Shown: in pieces, positions 16,747-26,212 of the stretch
How the letters are laid out: every line of letters begins with the position of its first letter
Position numbering within the stretch: position 1 is the first letter of the stretch
Assembly (NCBI GenBank): GCA_905182105.1
Contig: CAJJAR010000004.1
Location: forward strand, 28,996 to 92,995
Origin: an uncultured Paracoccaceae bacterium
GTDB taxonomy: Bacteria > Pseudomonadota > Alphaproteobacteria > Rhodobacterales > Rhodobacteraceae
Direction of reading: 5' to 3'
DNA: 64,000 bases
Program-made: the position numbers and the translations under genes
Notes under the pieces: model-generated
What the model was told of the DNA's origin: nothing
What the model saw: the letters and a program-made list of their open reading frames with translations, nothing else
Databases searched by the model: none

Positions 16747-17733
16747 ATGATCTCAATTGGTCTCTTGGGCTGTGGCCGTATCGGTCAGGTTCATGCACGC
16801 AGCCTAGCGCGCATTGAATCTGCGAACTTGGTTGCGGTTGCGGATTTCGTGCCTGTGGCAGCCGAAGCATTGGCAGGACAGTATGGCGCAGAGGTGCGTA
16901 GCGCTGAAGACATCATTGCCGCGACTGATATTGATGCGGTGATCGTTGCGACGCCGACAACCCTGCATTACGACCAAATTCATGCATTGGCTAAAGCGGG
17001 CAAAGCGATCTTCTGTGAAAAACCAATTGATCTGTCCTCTGAACGTGCGGCTGAATGCAAAACTGCGGTTGAAGCCGCGGGCGTTGGGTTCTTCACAGCC
17101 TTCAATCGTCGTTTTGATCCAAATTTCTCGCACCTCAAGACACAGCTTGATGCAGGTGTGATTGGCGCAACAGAAATGGTTGTAATTACTTCACGCGATC
17201 CATCCCCACCCCCAGTTAGCTATATCAAACATTCGGGTGGCCTGTTTCGTGATATGATGATCCACGATCTTGATATGGCGCGTTTCCTGTTGAGCGAAGA
17301 ACCTGTTGAGTTGTTCGCCACAGGTTCATGCCTTGTCGATCCTCAGATCGGTGAAGCAGGGGACATCGATACAGCTGCTGTAACGCTTAAAACGGCTTCT
17401 GGTAAAATTGCGCTCATCAACAACTCGCGGCGCGCGACGTATGGATATGATCAACGGATCGAAGTCCACGGTTCTGACGGCATGTTACGTGCCGCTAATA
17501 AGCTTGAACATTTGGTTGAGCAAGCAGGCGGCAATGGATTTACCACAGCGCCGAACAAACACTTCTTCCTTGAACGGTATGAGGCGGCCTACATTGCAGA
17601 GATGGAAGCCTTTATCGATGCCGTCAACGCGGGCACTTCGCCAACGCCAGGTATCGTGGATGGCGTGGCTGCACAGCGCCTTGCAGACGCAGCGGCCCAA
17701 TCCCTTGAGACAGGCCAAGCTGTTCAATTGTGA
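16747..17733 (+). CDS. iolG: Inositol 2-dehydrogenase IolG
   Basis: 328 aa from the ATG at 16747 (AAAGGA upstream); a longer frame begins inside the aldolase gene and is not used. Rossmann motif IGLLGCGRIGQVHARSL, EKP motif (IFCEKPIDLS), FNRRFDPNF, and the catalytic-domain segment SGGLFRDMMIHDLDMARFLL match IolG, which oxidises myo-inositol to 2-keto-myo-inositol with NAD. It is last in the iolDC operon and converges on the sulfolactate-oxidising gene. Confidence 0.88.
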   Translation: MISIGLLGCGRIGQVHARSLARIESANLVAVADFVPVAAEALAGQYGAEVRSAEDIIAATDIDAVIVATPTTLHYDQIHALAKAGKAIFCEKPIDLSSERAAECKTAVEAAGVGFFTAFNRRFDPNFSHLKTQLDAGVIGATEMVVITSRDPSPPPVSYIKHSGGLFRDMMIHDLDMARFLLSEEPVELFATGSCLVDPQIGEAGDIDTAAVTLKTASGKIALINNSRRATYGYDQRIEVHGSDGMLRAANKLEHLVEQAGGNGFTTAPNKHFFLERYEAAYIAEMEAFIDAVNAGTSPTPGIVDGVAAQRLADAAAQSLETGQAVQL

Positions 17734-17809
17734 TTTTAGTGTTTGGGGGGGCGGATTGAAACGGGCTTTGCGGCCAAGTAGGGCGCAAAGCATATTTTTC
17801 GACACGCTA

Positions 17810-18898
17810 TTACCGTGGTAAAGCCGTCGCGCCAATTTGTGCCAGCGTGATACTGGTTTCATCGCGCAAGACATCCCAAAGACGTTGCAACCCTTCCTCG
17901 CCACCCGCTGCGATTGCGAACTGAAGGATGCGCCCCAAGAAGGTGAAATCAGCGCCTTGATCGTATACTTTGACAACATCCTCACCACTGCGCAGGCCTG
18001 AGTCAAAGAACAGTGGGAAATCGGGTCCAACCGCATCACGAATGGCGGGTAGAACTGAAATTGGTGATGGGGCGCTGTCTAGTTGTCGGGCACCGTGGCT
18101 GGATACTTGGACAGCATCTACGCCAGCATCCCGCAGCATGACCGCATCCTCAGCATCCAACACACCCTTAACGACCAAGTTGCCGGGCCACATGTCGCGC
18201 AGTTGGGCAAGCGTGTCCCAGTTGGCGCGTGCGCGGCTTTCTGTGCGGTCAAAGGAATACCCAGGCATGTCAAAGTTCGCCATTTCAGGGCGGCCTTTGA
18301 ACAGCGTGGTCAAGGACCAGCGCGGGTGTAGTGCAAAATCGACGAATTGTTTGGGGCCAATACGGAATGGCATTGTAAAGCCGTGGCGTAGTTCGCGAGG
18401 GCGGCGTCCGACTTCGGCAACGTCTACGGTGAGGACGATGGTTTTGTAGCCAGCAGCCTTGGCGCGTTCGACCAGTTTAAAAGTCCCAACGCCGTCACCA
18501 CTGAAATACAGCTGGAACCATGCGTTACCCTCAGCTGCTTCGATCAATGGCTCCATCGCGGTAGATGCGACTGTGGATACTCCTAACGGCACGTTTTCAC
18601 GCGCGGCAAGGCGCGCCAGCATAAGGTCGGCGCCAGCGCCTGAAAGGTTGCACATGCCCATCGGGCTAATGCCAAAGGGGGTGTTGGTCTTTTGACCGAA
18701 TACTGAGGATGTGAGATCGCGCTGACTGACGTCGCGCAGAATGCGAGGCCGCAAGGTCAAAGCGTCAAAGGCGGCGCGATTACGTGCTGCCCCTGTTTCA
18801 CGCCCTGCGGCCCCGTCGATGTAGTCGAACACCATCCAAGGAAGGCGGCGCTGGGCAATCCGGCGTGCGTCTTCGCTTGAATGAATGTTCAATGTCAT
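17810..18898 (-). CDS. FMN-dependent alpha-hydroxyacid dehydrogenase, probable 3-sulfolactate dehydrogenase (SlcD-like)
   Basis: 362 aa from the ATG at 18898, right after the comE stop; a TTG at 18910 would overlap comE. It has the FMN-dependent lactate dehydrogenase/glycolate oxidase layout: PFGISPMGMCNLSGAGAD, the catalytic His in QVSSHGARQLDSAP, and FDSGLRSGEDVVKVYDQGAD for FMN phosphate. As last gene of an operon with sulfopyruvate decarboxylase it most likely oxidises 3-sulfolactate to sulfopyruvate. The substrate is inferred from position; ordinary L-lactate remains possible. Confidence 0.75.
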   Translation of the reverse strand: MTLNIHSSEDARRIAQRRLPWMVFDYIDGAAGRETGAARNRAAFDALTLRPRILRDVSQRDLTSSVFGQKTNTPFGISPMGMCNLSGAGADLMLARLAARENVPLGVSTVASTAMEPLIEAAEGNAWFQLYFSGDGVGTFKLVERAKAAGYKTIVLTVDVAEVGRRPRELRHGFTMPFRIGPKQFVDFALHPRWSLTTLFKGRPEMANFDMPGYSFDRTESRARANWDTLAQLRDMWPGNLVVKGVLDAEDAVMLRDAGVDAVQVSSHGARQLDSAPSPISVLPAIRDAVGPDFPLFFDSGLRSGEDVVKVYDQGADFTFLGRILQFAIAAGGEEGLQRLWDVLRDETSITLAQIGATALPR

Positions 18899-18899
18899 C

Positions 18900-19454
18900 T
18901 TAGCTGACAACCGCTGTCATAAAGCGATCGCGGATCACGACAGGGTCTTTGGTGATGACAGGCAGCTTGATATTGCCGCTGTCACATTTGGACACGATAA
19001 TCGTCATCTTTTTGCTGTCGAGTGCTGCTTGCAGAACCTTGCCGGTGTCTACGTCCTGACACTCAACAACATTCTCACAACCACAGGCCTTAGCCACCGC
19101 TGTTAGGGATGTCTTCATGCCAGCGTATGTTGGCTGGTCACCCGTTGAGCCGTAAGAGCCGTTGTCGATGATCAACAGAATGTAGTTGTCAGCAACGTTG
19201 TTGGCGATTGTTGGCAAAGTGCCAAGGTTGGTCAAAACAGAACCGTCACCATCAATTGAGATAACGGTTTTGTCTTGTGACAAAGCAAGACCAAGACCGA
19301 TGGATGAAGACAAACCCATGGTGCCCAACATGTAGAAGTTGGTTGGCTGATCATCGATCATGTGCAGTTCTTGGCTTGGAAGGCCGATGTTGCAAACGAC
19401 CAATTGGTCACGAAGGATTGGCGCGATTTCGCGCAGGATTTCAGAACGGATCAT
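18900..19454 (-). CDS. comE: Sulfopyruvate decarboxylase, beta (ThDP-binding) subunit
   Basis: 184 aa from the ATG at 19454, which overlaps the comD stop by ATGA; the longer frame start is rejected. It is the C-terminal half of a ThDP decarboxylase, with GDGSVLTNLGTLPTIANN and IDNGSYGSTG forming the ThDP/Mg site. With ComD it decarboxylates 3-sulfopyruvate to sulfoacetaldehyde and CO2. In archaea ComDE serves coenzyme M synthesis; beside hpsN and a TRAP transporter in a bacterium it is catabolic. Confidence 0.9.
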   Translation of the reverse strand: MIRSEILREIAPILRDQLVVCNIGLPSQELHMIDDQPTNFYMLGTMGLSSSIGLGLALSQDKTVISIDGDGSVLTNLGTLPTIANNVADNYILLIIDNGSYGSTGDQPTYAGMKTSLTAVAKACGCENVVECQDVDTGKVLQAALDSKKMTIIVSKCDSGNIKLPVITKDPVVIRDRFMTAVVS

Positions 19455-19957
19455 TGGTCGCCGTAGCCTCCCCAGAAGGACGCATCCGTAAGGATCGCCA
19501 CAGGTTTGTTGCACATGAATGTGTATTTCAGGATCGCATCCAATTCGTCCGCATCAGATTCCTTGTGGAAGTGATAGGTCGGGATGTTCAACTGGTTCAG
19601 CAATGCCTTTGTGTGCACAGCCATTTCGACCTGACACGCCACTGGCTCGCGCAGTTCGCCGCGGTATGAAATCAGCATTGGAAGAGGCATGCGGTAAAAC
19701 TGTGTCAGTGTAGCCAAAGTGTTGATTGTGACACCGATTGCTGTGTTTTGCATGATGATTGCTGGGCGTTTGCCACCCATCCACGCACCAGCACAAAGGC
19801 CCATGCCTTCGTCTTCTTTGTTCGCTGGAATGTGAAAGATTTCATCACGTTCTTCGACTTCTTCGATAACGCCAGCAAGTTGCTTGCAGGGCACTGTCGT
19901 GATGAATGAAACGTCGTTTGCGACGAGGTCATCTACGATTTTTTTAGATATACTCAC
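19451..19957 (-). CDS. comD: Sulfopyruvate decarboxylase, alpha subunit
   Basis: 168 aa from the GTG at 19957, with AAAGGAG about 11 bases upstream; a longer TTG-start frame begins at 19984. It is the N-terminal ThDP-enzyme half: VTFITTVPCK-like region (SFITTVPCKQLAGVIEEVEE), PANKEDEGMGLCAGAWMGG with the catalytic Glu, and MQNTAIGVTINTLATL. The separate alpha/beta arrangement and stop-start overlap are typical of ComDE. Product sulfoacetaldehyde would need Xsc, which is not in the window. Confidence 0.9.
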   Translation of the reverse strand: MSISKKIVDDLVANDVSFITTVPCKQLAGVIEEVEERDEIFHIPANKEDEGMGLCAGAWMGGKRPAIIMQNTAIGVTINTLATLTQFYRMPLPMLISYRGELREPVACQVEMAVHTKALLNQLNIPTYHFHKESDADELDAILKYTFMCNKPVAILTDASFWGGYGDQ

Positions 19958-20001
19958 GGCTGAGTAAGCTCCTTTGATAAGCAACCGAATGTGTTGCGGG
20001 A

Positions 20002-20991
20002 TTAAGAATGAGGATTAAGGATGATCTTTGGCGCGGCAGTTCGGCCCGCACGAATGTCTGAAAAGGCAGATGCTCCATCTGAAAGTGGGCGTTGTTCGGT
20101 CCAGTCCAAGGTACCTAAGCGTCCGTCAAAGATGGCGGCTGTAGTATCGCGAAAATCTTGGGCTGTGTATGTGTATGTGCCGATGAAGGTGATCTCTTGC
20201 AAGGTCATGCGGCGTACATCTAAACCACCTGTGCCTTCGCCCAAGCCGATGTGCCCAATTACGCCACCGGGGCGCGTATGTGCAGATGCTGTTGCGCGTG
20301 TCGCTGCGTAGCCCACGCCGTCGATAACCAGATCGAACATTGCATCACCTGATAGGTCATCAGTTGATATCGCCGTTTGGCCGCATTGAGTGTTCAAAAC
20401 ATCACGGCGCAGTGCGTTTGGTTCAACGATAGTGACGTTGCTGAGGCCTTGGGCCGCCAATGACAGGGCTGCACCCAGACCAATGGCACCACCACCGATC
20501 ACAAGCGCAGTTTTCGCTGAACCGCTCAACGCTTCTTTTGCAAGTTTAACTGTGTGCCAACCGCATGCGATTGGTTCTGCAAGGGACGCAGCATCTAGTG
20601 ATACATGATTTGGTACAGTCACAAGGTTATCACCGCGCATCGCGATGAATTGCGCAAACGCACCTTCCCGCGGTGGCATGGAAATAATCATTCGTTCTGG
20701 GCACAAGTTGTCACGACCCGATTTACAGGCAGGGCATGTGCCACATGCGACCAACGGATTGACAGTTACACGCTCGCCATCACGCGGACCGCCGACAATA
20801 ACGCCTGCCGCCTCATGCCCTAGGATCAAAGGGGCAGGGCGGCGATCATCATGGCCAAGGTATGCATGCATATCAGAACCACAGACACCAACCGACATCA
20901 CCTTGATCAAGTGTTGATTGGCATCAGGTGTTGGATCGCGGACATCGCGGAAACCCAGTTTTTCAGGGCCGTCATAAACTAGTGCTTTCAT
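20002..20991 (-). CDS. Zinc-dependent alcohol dehydrogenase, probable DHPS 2-dehydrogenase (HpsO/HpsP pair)
   Basis: 329 aa medium-chain dehydrogenase. Catalytic zinc residues occur in GVCGSDMHAYLGHD and LGHEAAGVI; the structural zinc site has CGTCPACKSGRDNLC; the Rossmann motif is VIGGGAIGLGAAL. Its ATG overlaps the SDR stop (ATGA). In known DHPS clusters a pair of dehydrogenases, HpsO and HpsP, interconverts DHPS enantiomers through the 2-keto form before HpsN. This gene and the preceding SDR fill those two places; I do not assign which letter is which. Confidence 0.8.
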   Translation of the reverse strand: MKALVYDGPEKLGFRDVRDPTPDANQHLIKVMSVGVCGSDMHAYLGHDDRRPAPLILGHEAAGVIVGGPRDGERVTVNPLVACGTCPACKSGRDNLCPERMIISMPPREGAFAQFIAMRGDNLVTVPNHVSLDAASLAEPIACGWHTVKLAKEALSGSAKTALVIGGGAIGLGAALSLAAQGLSNVTIVEPNALRRDVLNTQCGQTAISTDDLSGDAMFDLVIDGVGYAATRATASAHTRPGGVIGHIGLGEGTGGLDVRRMTLQEITFIGTYTYTAQDFRDTTAAIFDGRLGTLDWTEQRPLSDGASAFSDIRAGRTAAPKIILNPHS

Positions 20992-21749
20992 TTCGCTGTA
21001 TATCCCCCATCAACCATAAGGACTTGCCCTGTTACAAATGCTGATGCGTCAGAGCATAAGAACAAGAGTGGGCCATCAATATCTTCGAGCTTACCATTGC
21101 GTCCAACGCAGGTTTGGGTGGCGTTGCGGGCTGCACGCTCTGGATCAGAAAACACTGGCCCCGTCAATTCTGTTGGAAAGAAGCCGGGACCAATCGCATT
21201 CGCGTTGATGCCGTCACCAGACCAACTTTCGGCCATTGCGCGGGTCAACTGGCCAATGCCTGCTTTGGATGCGCCATAACTAAGGCCCGCAGGGAACGCG
21301 CGTGTGGTTTGAAGTGATGCAAAATTCACAATGCGTCCCCAACCTTTGGCCTTCATCGCTGGGATCAACGCTTGGGTCAAAAAGAACGGTGCTGCGAGGT
21401 TTAGATTCATCGTGACGTCCCAGCCCTCAGTTGTCACATCATCCGCCGTCTCGCGAGTATTAATTCCCGCTGCATGCACGATAATGTCAGGTGCACCAAA
21501 GGGTTTTGCAATTCTTGCTGCAATGTCACTTATCTGATCACGTTGCGACAGGTCTGCCGCAACAGTTGCGGCGTTTGCGCCTGTCGCCTCTGCCCATGCC
21601 TCCAGTGCCTTGGCGCGGCGTGCAACGCCAACCACCTTTGCACCAGCCGCCGCCAAAGCGATGGCCGCCTGTTGACCGAGTCCAGCACTGGCCCCAGTCA
21701 CACAGGCCACACGGCCTGTCAGGTCAAACATTTGGGCGGCGTTACTCAT
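20988..21749 (-). CDS. Short-chain dehydrogenase, probable DHPS 2-dehydrogenase (HpsO/HpsP pair)
   Basis: 253 aa from the ATG at 21749, overlapping the end of hpsN by 8 bases. It is a classical SDR: TGASAGLGQQAAIAL cofactor motif, HAAGIN, catalytic Ser in NFASLQT and YxxxK in YGASKAG, with a C-terminal VTGQVLMVDGGYTAK. Its position between hpsN and the Zn-ADH supports a role in racemising DHPS through the 2-keto intermediate. Specificity cannot be read from the sequence. Confidence 0.82.
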   Translation of the reverse strand: MSNAAQMFDLTGRVACVTGASAGLGQQAAIALAAAGAKVVGVARRAKALEAWAEATGANAATVAADLSQRDQISDIAARIAKPFGAPDIIVHAAGINTRETADDVTTEGWDVTMNLNLAAPFFLTQALIPAMKAKGWGRIVNFASLQTTRAFPAGLSYGASKAGIGQLTRAMAESWSGDGINANAIGPGFFPTELTGPVFSDPERAARNATQTCVGRNGKLEDIDGPLLFLCSDASAFVTGQVLMVDGGYTAK

Positions 21750-23049
21750 TGCCAATCAAATCGAATGTTTCTTCCGGAAAATATTTTTCCAAACGAACAT
21801 CTGCGGCCCGCGCGTGACCTTCCATTCCCTCAAGGCGTGAAATGCGGGCTGTGGCCTCAGCAATGCGTTTTGAACCAACGCGTGTTGTGCGCTGCCACGT
21901 CACGATCTTCATGTATTTGTGGACAGACAAACCGCCTGTGTATCCAGCGGCACCAGATGTTGGCAGAACGTGGTTTGTGCCAGACGCTTTGTCGCCGTAA
22001 GAAACGGTGGTTTCTTCGCCCAGGAACAGTGAGCCATAACAACTAAGGCGGCCCAACCACCAATCCAGATCTTCTGCCTGAACGGTCAGATGCTCTGGAG
22101 CATATTCATCGGATACAGCGGCCATTTCTTCGCGGTTGGCGCATAGGATCACTTCGGCATAATCGCGCCATGCTGCAAAGGCATTTTCTCGGTTTAACTC
22201 TGGTAGGTCGTCGATCAAAGCAGGAACACGGGCCATGACATCTTTGGCCAATGCGCTGTCATCGGTGATTAACCAGACAGGAGAGTTATAACCGTGCTCT
22301 GCTTGGGACACCAAATCGGTCGCAACGATATGTGGGTCAGCTGTTTTGTCCGCTAGTATCAAGCTGTCAGTTGGACCCGCAATCATATCGATGCCAACGC
22401 GACCAAATAGAATACGCTTTGCTTCTGCTACAAACTGATTGCCAGGACCAACAAGGATGTTGGCTTTTGGCAGGCCAAACAAACCAAAGGTCATTGCCGC
22501 AACACCTTGGACGCCACCAAGAGCCATAATTGTATCAGCACCACAGATGTGTGCCGCGTAAACGATCGCTGGTGCAACGCCCACGCCGGGACGTGGCGGG
22601 GACGTTGCAGTAATGTGGTTACATCCCGCAACTTTTGCGGTTGTCACTGTCATGATTGCAGATGCGATGTGGCTGTAACGACCGCCGGGAACATAGCAAC
22701 CTGCAGCTTCAACTGGAATCGCTTTTTGACCTGCAATCATCCCCGGAACGATCTCGTATTCGATGTCGCTAACTGTGGTTTTTTGTGCTTCGGCGAAGCG
22801 ACGTACGTTGTCGTGGGCGAACTGAATGTCTTCTTTTAGCTTCTGTGGGACAAGATCACAGGCCGCAGCGATTTCATCATCTGTTAGGATAATACTGCCA
22901 TCGTAGTTATCAAATTTTGCAGCATACTCACGTGCTTTATCATCACCGCCTTCTTCAATATCTCTCAAGATATTAAGAACGATATCATGCACATCAGATG
23001 CACCTGATTGCGCAGTCAACGTCGCTTTTTTTAGGTATTTTCTTGCCAT
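21742..23049 (-). CDS. hpsN: Sulfopropanediol 3-dehydrogenase HpsN (histidinol dehydrogenase-like)
   Basis: 435 aa from the second ATG (23049), better spaced from AAGG than the ATG at 23058. It is a histidinol-dehydrogenase homologue with the catalytic pair E319-H320 (EYAPEHLTV) and zinc ligands at Q249, H252, D353 (YGDKASGTNH) and H412 (MEGHARA). It is not in a his operon. Beside a TRAP transporter, two further dehydrogenases and comDE it matches HpsN, which oxidises (R)-2,3-dihydroxypropane-1-sulfonate to (R)-sulfolactate with two NAD. The context strongly favours HpsN over HisD. Confidence 0.92.
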   Translation of the reverse strand: MARKYLKKATLTAQSGASDVHDIVLNILRDIEEGGDDKAREYAAKFDNYDGSIILTDDEIAAACDLVPQKLKEDIQFAHDNVRRFAEAQKTTVSDIEYEIVPGMIAGQKAIPVEAAGCYVPGGRYSHIASAIMTVTTAKVAGCNHITATSPPRPGVGVAPAIVYAAHICGADTIMALGGVQGVAAMTFGLFGLPKANILVGPGNQFVAEAKRILFGRVGIDMIAGPTDSLILADKTADPHIVATDLVSQAEHGYNSPVWLITDDSALAKDVMARVPALIDDLPELNRENAFAAWRDYAEVILCANREEMAAVSDEYAPEHLTVQAEDLDWWLGRLSCYGSLFLGEETTVSYGDKASGTNHVLPTSGAAGYTGGLSVHKYMKIVTWQRTTRVGSKRIAEATARISRLEGMEGHARAADVRLEKYFPEETFDLIGNE

Positions 23050-23061
23050 GATTTTCATGCC

Positions 23062-24390
23062 TTATTTGTAAATTTCTGGAAGGAACGTTGTGGAAATTGC
23101 AGGGACGAATGCGATTAGAAGAACAACGACCAACATGCACAAAACGAACGGGATGGCTCGCCAAGCAATTTTCAGTATCGACTCTCCTGCGATGCCAGAA
23201 ACGACAAACAGGTTCAACCCTAGGGGTGGCGTGATAAAGCCGACACCCAGTGCAGTGATCATCATGATGCAGAACTGAATTTCATTCATGCCGATGCTGT
23301 CAGACAATGGCTTTAGAATTGGCGCTAGTATCACAATGTTTGGTGTGGTTTCCATCACGCAGCCAGCAGCGATCAGGATGCCGATCATCATGAGTATAAG
23401 GATGGTTGGATTGTCGGTCATCGCTGTTGCTGTGGATACAAAACCCTGCGGTACTCCCATGATGGCAAGGGCCTGTGCCAAAGGTAATGAAAAAGCGATG
23501 ATCGGCAAAATGATCCCGTTGACCTTGGCAGAACTGACAAGCATCGCAGGAAAGTCTGCAAGCTTAAGCGTACCAATGGTGAAGCCAATGATGATGGTGA
23601 CCACTACCGCTGTTGCGCCTGCCTCAGTGGGAGTCAGACGACCTGAAAATATGCCGTAAAAGATAATTGCAGGAACAATGAAAGCATACCAGCCTGATGT
23701 GAGCGCACGGCTCAATCTGGAGAAGTACTCAGTTGCTGACAGATTGCCACCACCTTCATAATTGTAAATCCGATTGACTATGAGGTTGGTAATTAGGATT
23801 GCCAGCAGGATCGACACGCCTGGTATGACCGCCGCCAAGAATAGGGTTGAGGCAGAAATTCCCAAAATGAGACCCACGATAATATAGGCAATTGATGGTG
23901 GAATTAGAATGCCAGTACACGCGCCTGCGGCAACCAGCGCACAGGCATATGGACGCGGGTAGCCGCTCTCAACCAATCGATCGATGGTCATACGGCCCAC
24001 TGCCGCAGCACCAGCAGCGTCTGAACCTGAAATTGCGGCAAACATGCCACAGACCAAAACGGTCGCTGAGCCGAACCCACCTTTTGCAAACTGCGTCAGC
24101 GCCTCGGCTACATTTAGGAACTTGCGCGACAGGCCCGTACGTACAAGTATGTCTCCGGTGAGTATAAACAGCGGGATAGCCGTTAATGCGAAAGCGTCAA
24201 TGCCGTGGAATAAGCTTTCGCCCAGTAGGGCCAAAGGCAAATCTCCTGCCATGAGCAACATCATCGTCGCTGCGACACCGATAGATGCCCAGATAGGCAC
24301 TGCTAATGCACACATTATAACAAATGCGATTACAGGGATGTAGAAATCCCATCCGAGGATAACTACTGTTTCAGTGGGTCCAAAAAGCAT
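23062..24390 (-). CDS. TRAP transporter large permease (DctM), probable DHPS uptake
   Basis: 442 aa from the ATG at 24390, with GAGGA 7 bases upstream; the longer frame overlaps the dctQ gene. About 12 transmembrane helices and the DctM landmarks (AIPLFILTGDILVRTGLS, ISGSDAAGAAAVGRMTIDRLVESGYPR, AGACTGILIPPSIAYI, TPPLGLNLFVVSGI) are visible. It lies 10 bp after dctQ and 12 bp before hpsN. The P-Q-M set ahead of hpsN corresponds to the HpsKLM transporter for DHPS. Confidence 0.9.
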   Translation of the reverse strand: MLFGPTETVVILGWDFYIPVIAFVIMCALAVPIWASIGVAATMMLLMAGDLPLALLGESLFHGIDAFALTAIPLFILTGDILVRTGLSRKFLNVAEALTQFAKGGFGSATVLVCGMFAAISGSDAAGAAAVGRMTIDRLVESGYPRPYACALVAAGACTGILIPPSIAYIIVGLILGISASTLFLAAVIPGVSILLAILITNLIVNRIYNYEGGGNLSATEYFSRLSRALTSGWYAFIVPAIIFYGIFSGRLTPTEAGATAVVVTIIIGFTIGTLKLADFPAMLVSSAKVNGIILPIIAFSLPLAQALAIMGVPQGFVSTATAMTDNPTILILMMIGILIAAGCVMETTPNIVILAPILKPLSDSIGMNEIQFCIMMITALGVGFITPPLGLNLFVVSGIAGESILKIAWRAIPFVLCMLVVVLLIAFVPAISTTFLPEIYK

Positions 24391-24400
24391 GTCTTTATCC

Positions 24401-24913
24401 TCAATCAAACAGTTTGTCGCCTTCGTAGACGGGGGTTCCGTCACGAAGTGAGCCGATATCGCGCAACAAAGACTGTGTGAGGCGGACAATCATAATAGCG
24501 AAGCCCAAAGGCACCGCCATGAAGAACCACACCATGGAAATACGAAGACCATGGCTAACTGATCCAAATTTCCAAGACACATGGACGGATTCCCATGACC
24601 AGTAGAGTGCGATTGCCGCAATGCTGAACATTACCAGATCACCGAATATGTAAATGAGTGCTTTCACGCGTGGGCCAACGTAGTGGATCAACACATCAAT
24701 GCGGATGTGTACACGTTCTTTCACCGCCGCAGCCGCTCCGATCCACGCTAAATAAATAAATGAATAGCGCACTATTTCTTCGCCCCATATTGAGGAGTAA
24801 GCGAAAATTTCACGGCGTAATACCTCAACTGCCATGGTCAATACTAAGATTACATAAAAAACTAAAAGCATCCATCGTTCGGCGTTCTTGTCCAGTTTTT
24901 GAAGCAAACTCAT
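24401..24913 (-). CDS. TRAP transporter small permease (DctQ), probable DHPS uptake
   Basis: 170 aa with four hydrophobic helices and the DctQ-family motif WGEEIVRYSFIYLAWIGAAA. The ATG is preceded by GGGAGGTCTGCC. It forms the small membrane subunit of the sodium-dependent TRAP transporter encoded with its neighbours. There is a 118-bp gap from the DctP gene upstream, larger than other gaps in the operon. Confidence 0.88.
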   Translation of the reverse strand: MSLLQKLDKNAERWMLLVFYVILVLTMAVEVLRREIFAYSSIWGEEIVRYSFIYLAWIGAAAAVKERVHIRIDVLIHYVGPRVKALIYIFGDLVMFSIAAIALYWSWESVHVSWKFGSVSHGLRISMVWFFMAVPLGFAIMIVRLTQSLLRDIGSLRDGTPVYEGDKLFD

Positions 24914-25031
24914 GGCAGACCTCCCTAATGGACGCAGCCCCTCGTAGTGGATTGACCGCGTCAGGATAAAATTTATGGCTGTTTGGCCCTAGATGGCGCG
25001 CAGCAACTTGGATGCGCGCCAATGGATTTAA

Positions 25032-26180
25032 TTAGGCGTCATGAACGTAGTAGCGTCCTTGGGTGCCAGCAGCCTCTTCAATCTTTGCAAAGGTGTCCAT
25101 AGAACCCGCCAGGTCTTTCTTAAAGCTGTCCCATTCTGGTAATTGGTATCCACCTGCCGCTTGCCATTCACCCAATTGGTCATCGGACAACGAGTGGAAT
25201 TCAACGCCAGCTTTGCGCAGTTCAGCCATGGCGAAGTTACGCGCAGATGGCACCTTGGCAAGGTTCTGTTGTCGGGTAATTTCAGCAGCTTCCATGATGC
25301 CGTCTTGAACATCGGCAGGCATGGAATTGAACCATTCGAGGTTACAGGAATAAACCTGTGAGTCTGGTACTGCCTGTGTGAATGTTACGTGTGAAAGCAA
25401 GTCTTTGAAACCAAACACAAGCAACGCGCCAACAGATGGGTCGAGTGCGTCTGCAACACCTTGCGCAATTGCTGATGGTGTTTCACCCCATGCAACTGGT
25501 GTTGGGTTCGCGCCAACCATGCGGTAGTATTGCTGCAACATTGCCGAACCAGGAACGCGGAATTTTACGCCGTCTAAATCACCTGGGGTCATCACAGCAC
25601 CTGCTCCACCCTTACGAACAGCAACAACGCGTGGGTCAATGTTTACGTAGAACAATGCTTTGAAGCCAGCTGCTTCTACCTTTGGGTTCACTTCTTGTGC
25701 CCAAACATCTGAATGTACAAGATTGGTGAAGCGTTGATTGGAGCCGCACAGATAGGGCATGTTAATGAGGTCTACTACGCTTGCAAATGGTGCAAAGTTA
25801 GACAGCGAGTGCTGTGCGGCCTGAATTGTACCCGTTTGCACAGATTGCGCTAAAGCGCCGCCTGCACCAAGCTGACCGCCAGGTGCCAGCTTTACGTAGA
25901 CTTTTCCGTTTGTGGCATTTTGAATGTTTTCTTTTAGGTCTAACTGCATGATGGGATAGCTGCGTGTTGCTCCCAACACATAAGCGGTCGCTATCGTCAT
26001 CACATGATCAGCGGCTTTTTCACGATCGTTTTCTTCTTTTGCAGTTTGTGCTGTGGCTTCGGTTGACCATAACGATCCCGCAGCACCAGCTACTACGGCT
26101 GCTGTAAATGCACCTGAGCTTGCTAATTTCAAGAAATTACGGCGCTCAACTGTTTTCACTTTTTTGATATCTTTGAACAA
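25032..26180 (-). CDS. TRAP transporter solute-binding protein (DctP), probable DHPS-binding
   Basis: 382 aa with a TTG start 8 bases after a strong GGGAGG. The N-terminus ERRNFLKLASSGAFTAAVV looks like a twin-arginine signal, with cleavage near ATAQTAKEE. The mature part follows the DctP fold: YPIMQLDLKENIQNAT, VYVKLAPGGQLGAGGALAQS, and a substrate-binding Arg region VKFRVPGSAMLQQYYRMVG. It should deliver the sulfonate to the DctQM permease. Ligand assignment rests on the hpsN/comDE context. Confidence 0.88.
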   Translation of the reverse strand: MFKDIKKVKTVERRNFLKLASSGAFTAAVVAGAAGSLWSTEATAQTAKEENDREKAADHVMTIATAYVLGATRSYPIMQLDLKENIQNATNGKVYVKLAPGGQLGAGGALAQSVQTGTIQAAQHSLSNFAPFASVVDLINMPYLCGSNQRFTNLVHSDVWAQEVNPKVEAAGFKALFYVNIDPRVVAVRKGGAGAVMTPGDLDGVKFRVPGSAMLQQYYRMVGANPTPVAWGETPSAIAQGVADALDPSVGALLVFGFKDLLSHVTFTQAVPDSQVYSCNLEWFNSMPADVQDGIMEAAEITRQQNLAKVPSARNFAMAELRKAGVEFHSLSDDQLGEWQAAGGYQLPEWDSFKKDLAGSMDTFAKIEEAAGTQGRYYVHDA

Positions 26181-26212
26181 TTTAGTGTCCTCCCTGGACG
26201 GTTACTGCAGCG

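Noticed and set aside
21742..23049. Histidinol dehydrogenase HisD
   Set aside because: Catalytic residues are shared with HisD, but no histidine gene is near and the TRAP/comDE/dehydrogenase context fits HpsN.
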